Shown piece by piece: positions 8,257 through 16,586 of a stretch of 20,940 bases of DNA. The notes beneath the pieces are model-generated. The model was not told the origin of the DNA, ran no database searches, and saw nothing but the letters and a program-made list of their open reading frames with translations. Within the stretch, counting starts at the first letter, position 1. The number at the start of each line of letters is the position of its first letter. This stretch comes from an uncultured Roseburia sp. (lineage in GTDB: Bacteria; Bacillota; Clostridia; Lachnospirales; Lachnospiraceae). The stretch is from the NCBI GenBank assembly GCA_947384095.1, contig CANDFU010000001.1, forward strand, positions 1-20,940, read 5' to 3'. Position numbers and translations under genes: made by a program.

Positions 8257-8368
8257 AACAGCATGGAGGAGCCGCCGGGGACGGGGGTGCGGAAAAACGG
8301 ACCTGGTATATCGCGGTGAGCATACTTCGGGGAGATATTCATTATGACGGAAATAAAAGAGTAGGGCC

Positions 8369-10750
8369 ATGGAGCAAAAAGAAACCATCCGGATCTCAGT
8401 CCGGAACCTGGTAGAGTTTATTCTGCGGGAGGGAGACATCGATAACCGGTACGGGAAGATGGCTTCGCCGCAGGCGATGCAGGAGGGAAGCCGGATTCAC
8501 CGGAAAATACAAAAGCGCATGGGGGCGGATTATCACGCGGAGGTGCCGCTCAGGATCACCGTCGACCAGGAGCGGTATTTTCTGGTGGTGGAAGGCCGGG
8601 CGGACGGAATCGTGACGGCGGCGCAGGGAGACGTGATGATCGACGAGATCAAGGGCGTTTACCGGAAGCTGGATACGCTTACGGGACCGGCCGGCCTTCA
8701 CCGGGCGCAGGCGATGTGCTATGCCTATATTTATGCCTTGCAGCACGATCTGGATGAAATTGATGTGCAGCTTACGTATTGCAATCTGGACACAGAGGAA
8801 ATCCGCACTTTCAGGGAGCATTTTTCGTTTCCGGCGCTGGAGGGATGGTTTCAGGCGCTGATCGGGGAATACCGGAAATGGGCGGATTTTCAGTTTTCGT
8901 GGAGGGAGCGCAGACAGGCGTCCATCAAGACGCTTACGTTTCCGTATGCGTACCGCAAGGGACAAAAGGAGCTGGCCGTGGACGTCTACCGCACGGTCAG
9001 CCGGAAAAAAATATTGTTTGTGCAGGCGCCGACCGGGGTCGGGAAGACGATTTCCACGATATTTCCCGCAGTGAAGGCGGTCGGCGAAGGGCTTCTGGAC
9101 CGGATTTTTTATCTGACGGCAAAGACGGTCACGGGGACGGTGGCGCGGGAAGCGTTCGCGCTTTTACAAAAGCAGGGATACCGGGCGAAGATCGTCTCGA
9201 TTACGGCCAAAGAAAAGCTCTGCAGATGTGAGGTCATGGACTGTAACCCCTCGCACTGTTCCTATGCGAAAGGCCATTTTGACCGGGTGAACGATGCGGT
9301 GTATGATCTGCTGATGCGGGACGATCAGCTTACGCGCGAAGTGTTCTTAGAGCAGGCGGAAACGTATCGGGTGTGCCCGTTTGAGCTCTGCCTGGATACG
9401 GCATCCTGGGCGGACGATATAATCTGTGACTACAATTATGTATTTGATCCGAATGTGTATTTAAAACGTTTTTTTGCGGAAGGAGCGAAAGGCGACTTTC
9501 TTTTTCTTGTGGATGAGGCGCACAATCTGGTGGAGCGCAGCCGGGAAATGTACAGTGCGCAGCTGTACAAGGAAGACTTCCTTGCGATGAAAAAGATCGT
9601 GAAAAAGTATGATGTAAAACTGGCCGCCGATTTTGAGAAGTGCAACCGGATTCTGCTCGGATACAAACGGGAGTGCGAGACGTATGTCATCTATGAGACC
9701 ATCGGAAATCTGGTGTACGCGCTCGCGCGGCTGGGAGAGAATCTGGATGAATTTCTACAGAAGACGCCGGAATTTCCGGAGCGGCGGGAGGTCACGGATT
9801 TCTATTTCCGGCTCAGGGACTTCCGGAATGTCTGTGATCTGCTTGACGAACATTATGTCATCTATTCGGAACACGAGGAGGACGGGCGGTTCAAATTAAA
9901 ACTCTACTGTGTGGATCCGTCCAGGAACCTGCAGGAGCGCATCGACAGGGGAAGGGCGGCCGTCTTTTTTTCCGCCACGCTTCTGCCGATTCATTATTAT
10001 AAAAGCCTGCTCTCAACGCGGACCGACAATTATGCCGTCTATGCGCAGAGTGCATTTTCCGAGGAACAGCGGCTCCTTTTGCTGGCAAACGACGTCAGCA
10101 GCCGCTACACAAGAAGGAATACGGCGGAATACAGGCGGATGGCGGACTATATCCTGGGGACGGCGCTCGCAAAAAAGGGGAATTATATGGCGTTTTTCCC
10201 TTCCTATAAAATGATGGAAGAGGTTTATGAGGCGTTTCTGACGCTTGACGGGGCAGAGAAGACGGAGCGTATCTTACAGCAGCCGGGAATGCAGGAAGAG
10301 GAACGGGAGTCTTTTCTGGCGGCGTTTTCGGCCGAAACGTCCCCGGCGAGGGAAAAATCGCTCGTGGCGTTCTGTGTCCTGGGCGGGATTTTCGGGGAGG
10401 GCATCGATCTGAAAAACGAGCAGCTGATCGGGGCTGTCGTTGTGGGGACGGGTCTCCCGCAGATCAGCAATGAGCGCGAAATTCTGAAGGATTATTATGA
10501 CAGACATTCCGGGGAAGGATTTGATTTTGCCTACCGGTATCCGGGGATGAATAAGGTGCTGCAGGCGGCAGGGCGTGTCATCCGGACGGCGGAGGATGAG
10601 GGTGTGATCGTGCTTTTAGACGATCGGTTTGTGCAGAGTGACTATCAGAGGCTGTTTCCGAGAGAGTGGGAGAAGCACACGGTGTGCAGGATCGGGACGT
10701 TTCAGGGGTATCTGCGGAAGTTCTGGGAGGTAGGATATGACAGAGACTGA
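8369..10750 (+). CDS. PD-(D/E)XK nuclease fused to XPD/DinG-type Fe-S helicase
   Basis: The 793-residue protein has two parts. Residues 1-180 look like a RecB/Cas4-type nuclease: His44 in EGSRIHRKI, Asp79 in GRADG, the IDEIK core (Asp92-Glu93-x-Lys95) and the Q-x-x-x-Y motif (Gln114, Tyr118). Residues 190-793 are a superfamily 2 helicase of the XPD/DinG group: Q-motif-like RKGQKE (196-201), Walker A APTGVGKT (220-227), DEAH (382-385), and near the end QAAGRVIR (motif VI). Between Walker A and DEAH, cysteines at 285, 287, 292, 297, 336 and 341 are the likely iron-sulphur ligands of this family. It should be an ATP-dependent 5'-3' DNA helicase with nuclease activity for repair. The start has only a weak ribosome binding site (GTAGGG), and an in-frame stop lies just upstream. 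Its last 14 bases overlap the next gene. Confidence 0.88.
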   Translation: MEQKETIRISVRNLVEFILREGDIDNRYGKMASPQAMQEGSRIHRKIQKRMGADYHAEVPLRITVDQERYFLVVEGRADGIVTAAQGDVMIDEIKGVYRKLDTLTGPAGLHRAQAMCYAYIYALQHDLDEIDVQLTYCNLDTEEIRTFREHFSFPALEGWFQALIGEYRKWADFQFSWRERRQASIKTLTFPYAYRKGQKELAVDVYRTVSRKKILFVQAPTGVGKTISTIFPAVKAVGEGLLDRIFYLTAKTVTGTVAREAFALLQKQGYRAKIVSITAKEKLCRCEVMDCNPSHCSYAKGHFDRVNDAVYDLLMRDDQLTREVFLEQAETYRVCPFELCLDTASWADDIICDYNYVFDPNVYLKRFFAEGAKGDFLFLVDEAHNLVERSREMYSAQLYKEDFLAMKKIVKKYDVKLAADFEKCNRILLGYKRECETYVIYETIGNLVYALARLGENLDEFLQKTPEFPERREVTDFYFRLRDFRNVCDLLDEHYVIYSEHEEDGRFKLKLYCVDPSRNLQERIDRGRAAVFFSATLLPIHYYKSLLSTRTDNYAVYAQSAFSEEQRLLLLANDVSSRYTRRNTAEYRRMADYILGTALAKKGNYMAFFPSYKMMEEVYEAFLTLDGAEKTERILQQPGMQEEERESFLAAFSAETSPAREKSLVAFCVLGGIFGEGIDLKNEQLIGAVVVGTGLPQISNEREILKDYYDRHSGEGFDFAYRYPGMNKVLQAAGRVIRTAEDEGVIVLLDDRFVQSDYQRLFPREWEKHTVCRIGTFQGYLRKFWEVGYDRD

Positions 10751-12035
10751 CGTAGCGGTGATCGGCGGCGGCGCCGCGGGTCTTACGGCGGCGATTGCCG
10801 CGGCTTGCGGCGGCGCAAAGACTACGGTGATCGAACATACGGATCGCGTCGGCAAAAAGATTCTTGCCACCGGCAACGGAAAATGCAATTATACAAACGC
10901 GCTGCAGGGTGTTTCCTTTTACCGGGGGAATGACCCTGCATTTGTCTTGCCGGTACTGGAACAATCCGGGCTTGCGGAGACGTTGTCCTTTTTCCGGAAG
11001 CTGGGCATCCGCCCCAGGGAAAAAAGCGGCTGTTATTACCCGGCCAGCGGACAGGCTTCTTCTGTTCTCGATGTGCTGCGGATGGAGGCGGATTTCAGGG
11101 GTGTGGAAACGGTTACGTCCTGTGAGCCCCGGCGGCTCCGGCGGAGAGGAGACATTTTTTTTCTGGAGGCGGATAAAAACACGTTTCTGGCAAAGTCGCT
11201 TATTTTTGCGACGGGGCTTCTCGCCAGCCCGAAAACAGGGAGCGATGGGAGTGCCATACCGCTGATCCGCAGGCTTGGGCATCATTTTGTCGACGTTGTG
11301 CCTGCGCTTGTGCCGCTTGAAGGAAAACAGCATTTTTTCAAGGCGGTTGCCGGTGTGCGGACGCCCGCCGCGGTAGCGCTCTATGTGGAAAAGTCCGCCG
11401 GGTGCGGGAAATATGAAAAGGCCGCTTCCGACACAGGAGAGCTTCAGCTGACTGCGTATGGGATTTCGGGGATCCCGGTTTTTCAGGTCAGCCGTTATGC
11501 GTCCAGAGCGCTCGCGGAAAAAAAGCAGGTATATGCCCTGCTTGATTTTGCGCCGGACTGTACGGACGCAGAACTAAAAGAGCAGATACGGGGCCGTTTC
11601 GGGGCATATGCCGGGAGGAAAACGGCGGGTGAAGCGATGATCGGCCTGTTCGACAAGAAGTTAAACGCTGTGCTGCTCAAAGAGGCCGGGATCGGCCCTT
11701 CCGCAGGAGCCGGAAGCGTTGAGGCCGCGCTGCAGAAAAAGCTGTGCGGTGTTATCCGGCGCCTTAGGGTGGACGTGACGGCGACAAGGGGATTTGAGGC
11801 CGCGCAGGTCTGTGCGGGCGGCGTCGACACCAGGGAGATCAATGCGGAAACGATGGAATCCAGGCTTGTTCCCGGCGTTTTTTTTGCCGGGGAGGTCGTT
11901 GACATAGACGGCGCCTGCGGCGGATACAACCTGCAGTGGGCGTGGTCGAGCGGGACCGTGGCAGGCCGTTGCGCCGCACGGCGGGCAGGGGCGGCGGGGA
12001 TGCGCCGGTGCATGATGCATCCGGAACAGCCATAA
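10737..12035 (+). CDS. BaiN/HI0933-family NAD(P)/FAD-dependent oxidoreductase
   Basis: This 432-residue flavoprotein has the FAD-binding GGGAAG at 10-15, then GKKILATGNGKCNYTN (39-54), the hallmark of the HI0933/YhiN/BaiN group. The C-terminal FFAGEVVDIDGACGG (382-396) contacts the flavin. The length is as expected, about 400-430. The family's best known member, BaiN of Clostridium scindens, reduces steroid double bonds in bile-acid dehydroxylation, but most members are uncharacterised and I do not claim that activity here. ATG 10737 is preceded by GGGAGG (10725-10730) and lies inside the 3' end of the helicase gene, so the two are probably coupled. The gene is followed by about 240 bases without an obvious terminator. 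Confidence 0.9.
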   Translation: MTETDVAVIGGGAAGLTAAIAAACGGAKTTVIEHTDRVGKKILATGNGKCNYTNALQGVSFYRGNDPAFVLPVLEQSGLAETLSFFRKLGIRPREKSGCYYPASGQASSVLDVLRMEADFRGVETVTSCEPRRLRRRGDIFFLEADKNTFLAKSLIFATGLLASPKTGSDGSAIPLIRRLGHHFVDVVPALVPLEGKQHFFKAVAGVRTPAAVALYVEKSAGCGKYEKAASDTGELQLTAYGISGIPVFQVSRYASRALAEKKQVYALLDFAPDCTDAELKEQIRGRFGAYAGRKTAGEAMIGLFDKKLNAVLLKEAGIGPSAGAGSVEAALQKKLCGVIRRLRVDVTATRGFEAAQVCAGGVDTREINAETMESRLVPGVFFAGEVVDIDGACGGYNLQWAWSSGTVAGRCAARRAGAAGMRRCMMHPEQP

Positions 12036-12054
12036 TTTTATTCCTCTTTCGGAA

Positions 12055-12231
12055 TTGGGCACCCACGGAAGAAAAAAAGGACAATTAATTATTATTATAT
12101 CGTTGATATGCATACTGTCAGTAGCTGCCATCATGATTATAGTAGCTGCCGTCAGCGGCGATAAAACAAAATATGGACCATGTGAAGCGCTGAGTCATTA
12201 CGCAAATATGCTGCTTCAACGAACGGAGTAA
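12055..12231 (+). CDS. Possible small single-pass membrane protein (58 aa)
   Basis: A frame in the gap between the two flavoprotein genes encodes a basic N-terminus (GTHGRKKGQ), then 23 hydrophobic residues (11-33, rich in Ile, Leu, Val and Ala) and a polar tail with one Cys, ending at TAA 12229-12231. This is the layout of a small bitopic membrane protein with a cytoplasmic N-terminus. The weak point is the start. TTG 12055 gives the full basic N-terminus but has no clear ribosome binding site, while AAAGGA at 12076-12081 sits before non-standard ATT codons. The frame is open upstream only to 12016. I do not recognise a family. The composition looks deliberate, but chance in an AT-rich spacer is not excluded. 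Confidence 0.35.
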   Translation: MGTHGRKKGQLIIIISLICILSVAAIMIIVAAVSGDKTKYGPCEALSHYANMLLQRTE

Positions 12232-12235
12232 TTTT

Positions 12236-12280
12236 ATGGCTTTGCGCTGTAACAGGGCGCAGGAAAGAGGAAAGATATGA
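12236..12280 (+). CDS. Possible 14-codon leader ORF coupled to the flavoprotein pseudogene
   Basis: ATG 12236 has GGAG at 12225-12228, 7 bases upstream, and encodes MALRCNRAQERGKI before TGA 12278-12280. That stop overlaps the ATG at 12277 of the next gene in an ATGA arrangement. Good spacing and stop-start coupling are what is expected of a translated leader ORF. At this length the pattern could arise by chance, since AGAGG at 12266-12270 could equally serve the downstream ATG directly. Confidence 0.25.
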   Translation: MALRCNRAQERGKI

Positions 12281-13747
12281 TTCGTATCAGTCAGATCAGA
12301 CTGCCGCTCCGGCACACGGACGCACAGCTGGAGCAGAAAATAGTGAAGATATTGAAATTAAAAGAAGAGACAGCGTTTACATACCGGATCGTAAAGAAGT
12401 CCATTGATGCGCGCAAAAAACCGGAATTATTTTATTCCTATGCCGTCGACGCTGAGCTTGCGGGCGAAGAGGCGGTTTTAAAGAAGGTGGACGACCGGAA
12501 TGTGACAAAGGTTACGGAAAAAAAATATGTGATTCCGGCGTGCGGGACGAGGAGAAGGGACGACCGTCTGCCCACCGTGATTGCCGGGGCAGGGCCGGCC
12601 GGGCTTTTCTGCGCCTATGCGCTTGCGCAGAGCGGTATTGCGCCGGTTGTGATTGAGCGCGGGAAGCGGGTGGAGGAGCGGATGCGCGACGTGGCGTTCT
12701 TCTGGGAGACCGGTATTTTAAATCCGGCCTCGAACGTGCAGTTCGGCGAGGGCGGAGCGGGGACTTTTTCGGACGGAAAGCTCAATACGCTGGTGAAAGA
12801 TCCGGCCGGCAGAAATCGGTTTGTGCTGGAAACGTTTGTAAGGTTCGGGGCGCCGGAAGAGATTCTTTATGAAGGCAGGCCGCATATCGGGACAGACGTC
12901 CTCTCCGGCGTGATCGGGCGCATGCGCACGGCGATGGAGGAGATGGGAGTCATTTTCCGGTTCGGGACGTGCCTAACGGATTACCGGACGAAAGATGGAA
13001 ACCTAAAGGAGATCGAACTTGATCACAAAGAATGGATGCCGGCCGGACGCCTCATCCTTGCGATCGGGCACAGTGCACGTGATACATTTGGGATGCTTGC
13101 CGGCGAAAGACGGCAGGGGCGTTTACACGTTCTGTATGTGCCCGGGCGGTTATGTTGTCAATGCCTCGTCGGAGGAGGGAAGGCTTGCCGTAAACGGCAT
13201 GAGTTACTCCGGCAGGACCGGGAAAAATGCCAACAGTGCGGTGATCGTCACCGTCACGCCGGCGGATTTTTTTGCGTCGGACGGCCCGGACGCGCTGGCC
13301 GGCGTCCGCTTTCAGCAGAGGCTGGAGGAGCGTGCCTGGGCGCTGGCCGGCGGAAAGATTCCGCAGCAGTTGTTTGGCGATTACTGCAGGAACCAGGTTT
13401 CGGCGGATTATGGTTCTTTTGTCAGCGCGGCGAAGGGAGCGTGCGCTTTCGGTAATCTTAAGGGGCTTCTCCCGGCTTCGCTGGAAAAAGCCTTTGTCGG
13501 GGGGATGCATCGGTTTTCACGCCAGATCCGGAACTTTGACCGGTATGATGCGATTTTATCCGGAGTGGAGTCGCGGACGTCCTCTCCGGTGCGGATTCCG
13601 AGAAAAGAAGACTTTATGTCTGCAGTCGCGGGAATTTATCCCTGCGGGGAAGGCGCCGGATATGCGGGGGGAATTATGTCGGCGGCGATGGACGGGCTGA
13701 AGGTTGCGGAAGCAGTTGCCCGTTCGCTGAAAAAGGATGTTGATTAA
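12277..13747 (+). pseudogene. COG2509-type FAD-dependent oxidoreductase, broken by internal deletion and frameshift
   Basis: Residues 1-276 of the first frame are a good member of the COG2509 flavoprotein group: an N-terminal 90-residue domain, then FAD-binding GAGPAG (104-109), the FGEGGAGTFSDGKLNT stretch, and LILAIGHSARDTF. Near 13090-13112 this frame loses similarity and runs on as nonsense to 13455. The family's next conserved block, GRGVYTFCMCPGGYVVNAS, resumes in the +1-shifted frame and continues to the natural C-terminus (ending at TAA 13747), including GEGAGYAGGIMSAA. About 40-45 residues expected between the ARDTF and GRGVYTF blocks, including the usual RIEHPQ stretch, are missing. 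This is therefore a deletion of about 130 bases that also breaks the frame, not a simple one-base error. The start ATG 12277 has AGAGGAAAG upstream. Function in this strain is probably lost. Confidence 0.85.
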
Positions 13748-13768
13748 AAATAAGGGAACCGCTATAAT
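13740..13768 (+). promoter_or_regulatory. Promoter of mutS-mutL
   Basis: TTGATT (13740-13745) and a perfect TATAAT (13763-13768) with a 17-base spacer overlap the 3' end of the broken flavoprotein gene. Transcription would start near 13775, leaving a leader of about 118 bases before the GTG of mutS. The leader contains a small hairpin, AAACGT/ACGTTT (13840-13845 with 13851-13856), about 35 bases before the start codon. Confidence 0.7.
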
Positions 13769-13892
13769 AGCCACAGAAACTACGCACTGCGGCCTGACGC
13801 GTCCATGGAGCCTGCGGCATAGATGCGCGCTCCCGATTGAAACGTCATAAACGTTTGTATGGAAAACAACAAAAGAAACTGAGGAAAAATAC

Positions 13893-16541
13893 GTGGCAGA
13901 GTACACACCGATGATGCAGCAATATCTGCAGACAAAAAAAGAATATAAGGACTGCATTCTTTTCTACCGTCTCGGGGATTTTTACGAGATGTTTTTTGAG
14001 GATGCACAGATTGTCTCGAAGGAGCTGGAACTGACGCTGACCGGGAAAAACTGCGGGATGGAGGAGCGGGCCCCGATGTGCGGCGTTCCGTTTCACGCGG
14101 TGGAGGGGTATTTAAACAGACTGGTCGCAAACGGGCACAAGGTTGCGATCTGTGAGCAGGTGGAGGATCCGAAGCTGGCGAAAGGCCTGGTAAAGCGCGA
14201 GGTGATCCGCATCGTCACGCCGGGAACAAACATGGATGCACAGGCGCTCGACGAGTCGAAAAATAATTATATTATGTGTGTCGTCTATCTTGCCGATAAA
14301 TACGGTATTTCCTTAGCGGACGTGTCGACGGGAGATTATTTTGTGACGGAGGTCGACAGCGAGCGCAGGCTTGTGGACGAGATCACAAAATATACGCCCT
14401 CTGAAATCGTGTGCAGCGAGAGCTTTTATATGAGCGGCATGGATTTCGAGGACTTAAAGCAGCGGCTCCACATTACCATTTATGCATTGGACGCGTGGTA
14501 TTTTGAGGATGAGCTGGCGAAAAAGACGCTGACGGAGCATTTTAAGGTGAAAAGCCTGGAAGGCCTGGGTCTGGCGGACTATGACTGCGGCGTGATTGCG
14601 GCCGGGGCGCTCTTAAAATATCTGTATGAGACGCAGAAGAACGGCCTGGAACATATTTCCGCCATCCACCCGTATTCCACCGGAAAATATATGATTATCG
14701 ACAGTTCGACCAGGCGGAATCTGGAGCTCGTAGAGACCCTCAGAGAAAAGCAGAAACGCGGTTCCCTGCTGTGGGTGCTGGATAAGACAAAAACCGCCAT
14801 GGGGGCGAGGCTTCTCCGCTCTTACGTGGAACAGCCGCTGGTTGATATGGAAAAGATTGAAAGGCGGCAGGACGCCATCTGTGAGCTGAACCGCCATGTC
14901 ATCACGCGGGAAGAGCTGCGGGAGTATTTAAACCCGATCTATGATCTGGAGCGTCTGATCACCCGTGTCACCTATCTGACGGCCAATCCCAGGGATCTGA
15001 TCGCGTTTCGCAATTCCATCGGGATGCTTCCGCCCATCAAGGCTCTTCTGGACGAATTTGAAAGCGGCCTGTTGAAGAATATCCGGGAAGATATGGACAC
15101 GCTGGAAGAATTGTATGATCTGATCGACGTGTCGATTCTGGAGGACGCGCCGATATCAGTCAGGGACGGCGGACTGATCAAAGAAGGGTATCACGAGGAA
15201 GTCGACCGCTGCCGCAGCGCCCGGACGGAGGGTAAAACCTGGCTGGCAGACTTAGAAGCAAAGGAACGGGAAAAGACCGGGATTAAAAATCTGAAAATCA
15301 AATACAACAAGGTTTTCGGTTATTATCTGGAAGTCACCAATTCCTACAAAAATCTGGTCCCGGATTATTTTACCAGAAAGCAGACGCTTGCCAACGCCGA
15401 GCGTTATATCACGCCGGAATTAAAAGAGCTGGAAGATATGATCCTGGGCGCGGAGGACAGGCTTGTCACGCTGGAATATGATCTGTTCTGCGAGGTGCGG
15501 GAGAAAGTTGCCGCGCAGGTGGTGCGCATCCAGCGGACAGCCAAGGCCGTCGCCGGCCTGGATGTGCTGGCGTCCCTGGCCCTTGTCGCGGAGCAGAACA
15601 ATTACTGCCGCCCGAAGATCAGCGATAACGGTGTGATCGACATTAAAAACGGCCGTCACCCGGTCGTGGAAAAGATGATCGCAAACGATTTGTTTATCGA
15701 CAATGATACTTATTTAGACAACGGAAACAACCGCATTTCCATTATCACCGGGCCAAACATGGCCGGGAAATCAACTTATATGCGGCAGACGGCCCTTATC
15801 GTGCTGATGGCCCAGATCGGCAGCTTTGTCCCTGCCTCCTCCGCAAAAATCGGCATTGTGGACCGCATTTTTACCCGCGTCGGCGCATCGGATGACCTCG
15901 CGAGCGGCCAGAGCACGTTCATGGTGGAGATGAACGAGGTCGCCAATATCCTGCGCAATGCCACGTCCGACTCTCTTCTGATTTTAGACGAGATCGGGCG
16001 CGGGACGAGCACATTTGACGGTTTAAGCATCGCCTGGGCGGTGGTGGAGCATATCAGCAACCCGAAGCTGCTCGGGGCGAAGACGCTCTTCGCCACGCAT
16101 TACCACGAGCTGACGGAGCTGGAGGGCAAGCTTGGAAACGTAAATAATTACTGTATTGCCGTCAAGGAAAAAGGAGACGATATCGTTTTCCTGCGAAAGA
16201 TTGTAAAAGGCGGGGCGGACAAGAGCTACGGCATTCAGGTGGCGAAGCTGGCCGGAGTGCCGGATTCGGTGATCGGCCGCGCAAAAGAGATTGTGGAAGA
16301 GCTGGCCGCGAACGATATCACCGGCGCGGCGCGCACCATCTCCGTGCACCGCGGGGGAAAAAAGAAAAAAGAACGCCTGGACGAAGTGGACTTAAGGCAG
16401 ATGTCGCTGTTTGACACGGTAAAAGATAACGATATCATTGAAGAACTGCGCAATACCGATCTCGGCCATCTGACGCCGATCGAGGCGCTCAACAAGCTTT
16501 ATGAACTGCAGAATAAAGTTAAAAACCGCTGGCAGGGCTGA
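13893..16541 (+). CDS. mutS: DNA mismatch repair protein MutS
   Basis: The 882-residue protein is a full-length MutS, which binds base mismatches and small loops to start mismatch repair. The mismatch-wedge motif GDFYE (Phe30-x-Glu32) lies in the N-terminal domain. The ATPase has Walker A GPNMAGKST (620-628) and Walker B LILDE (Asp699-Glu700), followed by GRGTSTFDG. Near the C-terminus QMSLF (836-840) fits a beta-clamp-binding motif, which would tether MutS to the replisome. The N-terminal YTPMMQQYLQTK is the usual family opening, so the GTG start at 13893 (with GAGG about 9 bases upstream) is well supported. It has its own promoter and is followed 45 bases later by mutL. The sequence appears intact. 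Confidence 0.98.
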   Translation: MAEYTPMMQQYLQTKKEYKDCILFYRLGDFYEMFFEDAQIVSKELELTLTGKNCGMEERAPMCGVPFHAVEGYLNRLVANGHKVAICEQVEDPKLAKGLVKREVIRIVTPGTNMDAQALDESKNNYIMCVVYLADKYGISLADVSTGDYFVTEVDSERRLVDEITKYTPSEIVCSESFYMSGMDFEDLKQRLHITIYALDAWYFEDELAKKTLTEHFKVKSLEGLGLADYDCGVIAAGALLKYLYETQKNGLEHISAIHPYSTGKYMIIDSSTRRNLELVETLREKQKRGSLLWVLDKTKTAMGARLLRSYVEQPLVDMEKIERRQDAICELNRHVITREELREYLNPIYDLERLITRVTYLTANPRDLIAFRNSIGMLPPIKALLDEFESGLLKNIREDMDTLEELYDLIDVSILEDAPISVRDGGLIKEGYHEEVDRCRSARTEGKTWLADLEAKEREKTGIKNLKIKYNKVFGYYLEVTNSYKNLVPDYFTRKQTLANAERYITPELKELEDMILGAEDRLVTLEYDLFCEVREKVAAQVVRIQRTAKAVAGLDVLASLALVAEQNNYCRPKISDNGVIDIKNGRHPVVEKMIANDLFIDNDTYLDNGNNRISIITGPNMAGKSTYMRQTALIVLMAQIGSFVPASSAKIGIVDRIFTRVGASDDLASGQSTFMVEMNEVANILRNATSDSLLILDEIGRGTSTFDGLSIAWAVVEHISNPKLLGAKTLFATHYHELTELEGKLGNVNNYCIAVKEKGDDIVFLRKIVKGGADKSYGIQVAKLAGVPDSVIGRAKEIVEELAANDITGAARTISVHRGGKKKKERLDEVDLRQMSLFDTVKDNDIIEELRNTDLGHLTPIEALNKLYELQNKVKNRWQG

Positions 16542-16586
16542 AAACGGATTTTGATGAAGAGTTTCGTCTGTAAGGGAGGAAAAGCA

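Noticed and set aside
8263..8319. Short ORF beginning at the predicted transcription start after TATAAT
   Set aside because: No ribosome binding site, Pro/Gly-rich composition, nothing conserved that I can recognise.
8344..8364. Six-codon ORF (MTEIKE) with GGGGAG 9 bases upstream, just before the helicase gene
   Set aside because: Too short to distinguish from chance and stops 4 bases before the real start without overlap.
13019..13747. Separate gene of 242 codons within the flavoprotein locus
   Set aside because: Its first 30 or so residues are meaningless, and similarity begins at GRGVYTF. It is the shifted C-terminal half of the broken gene, not an independent gene.
13805..13883. Three tiny ORFs in the mutS leader (4-7 codons each)
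   Set aside because: None has a convincing ribosome binding site, and their number is expected by chance in about 120 bases.
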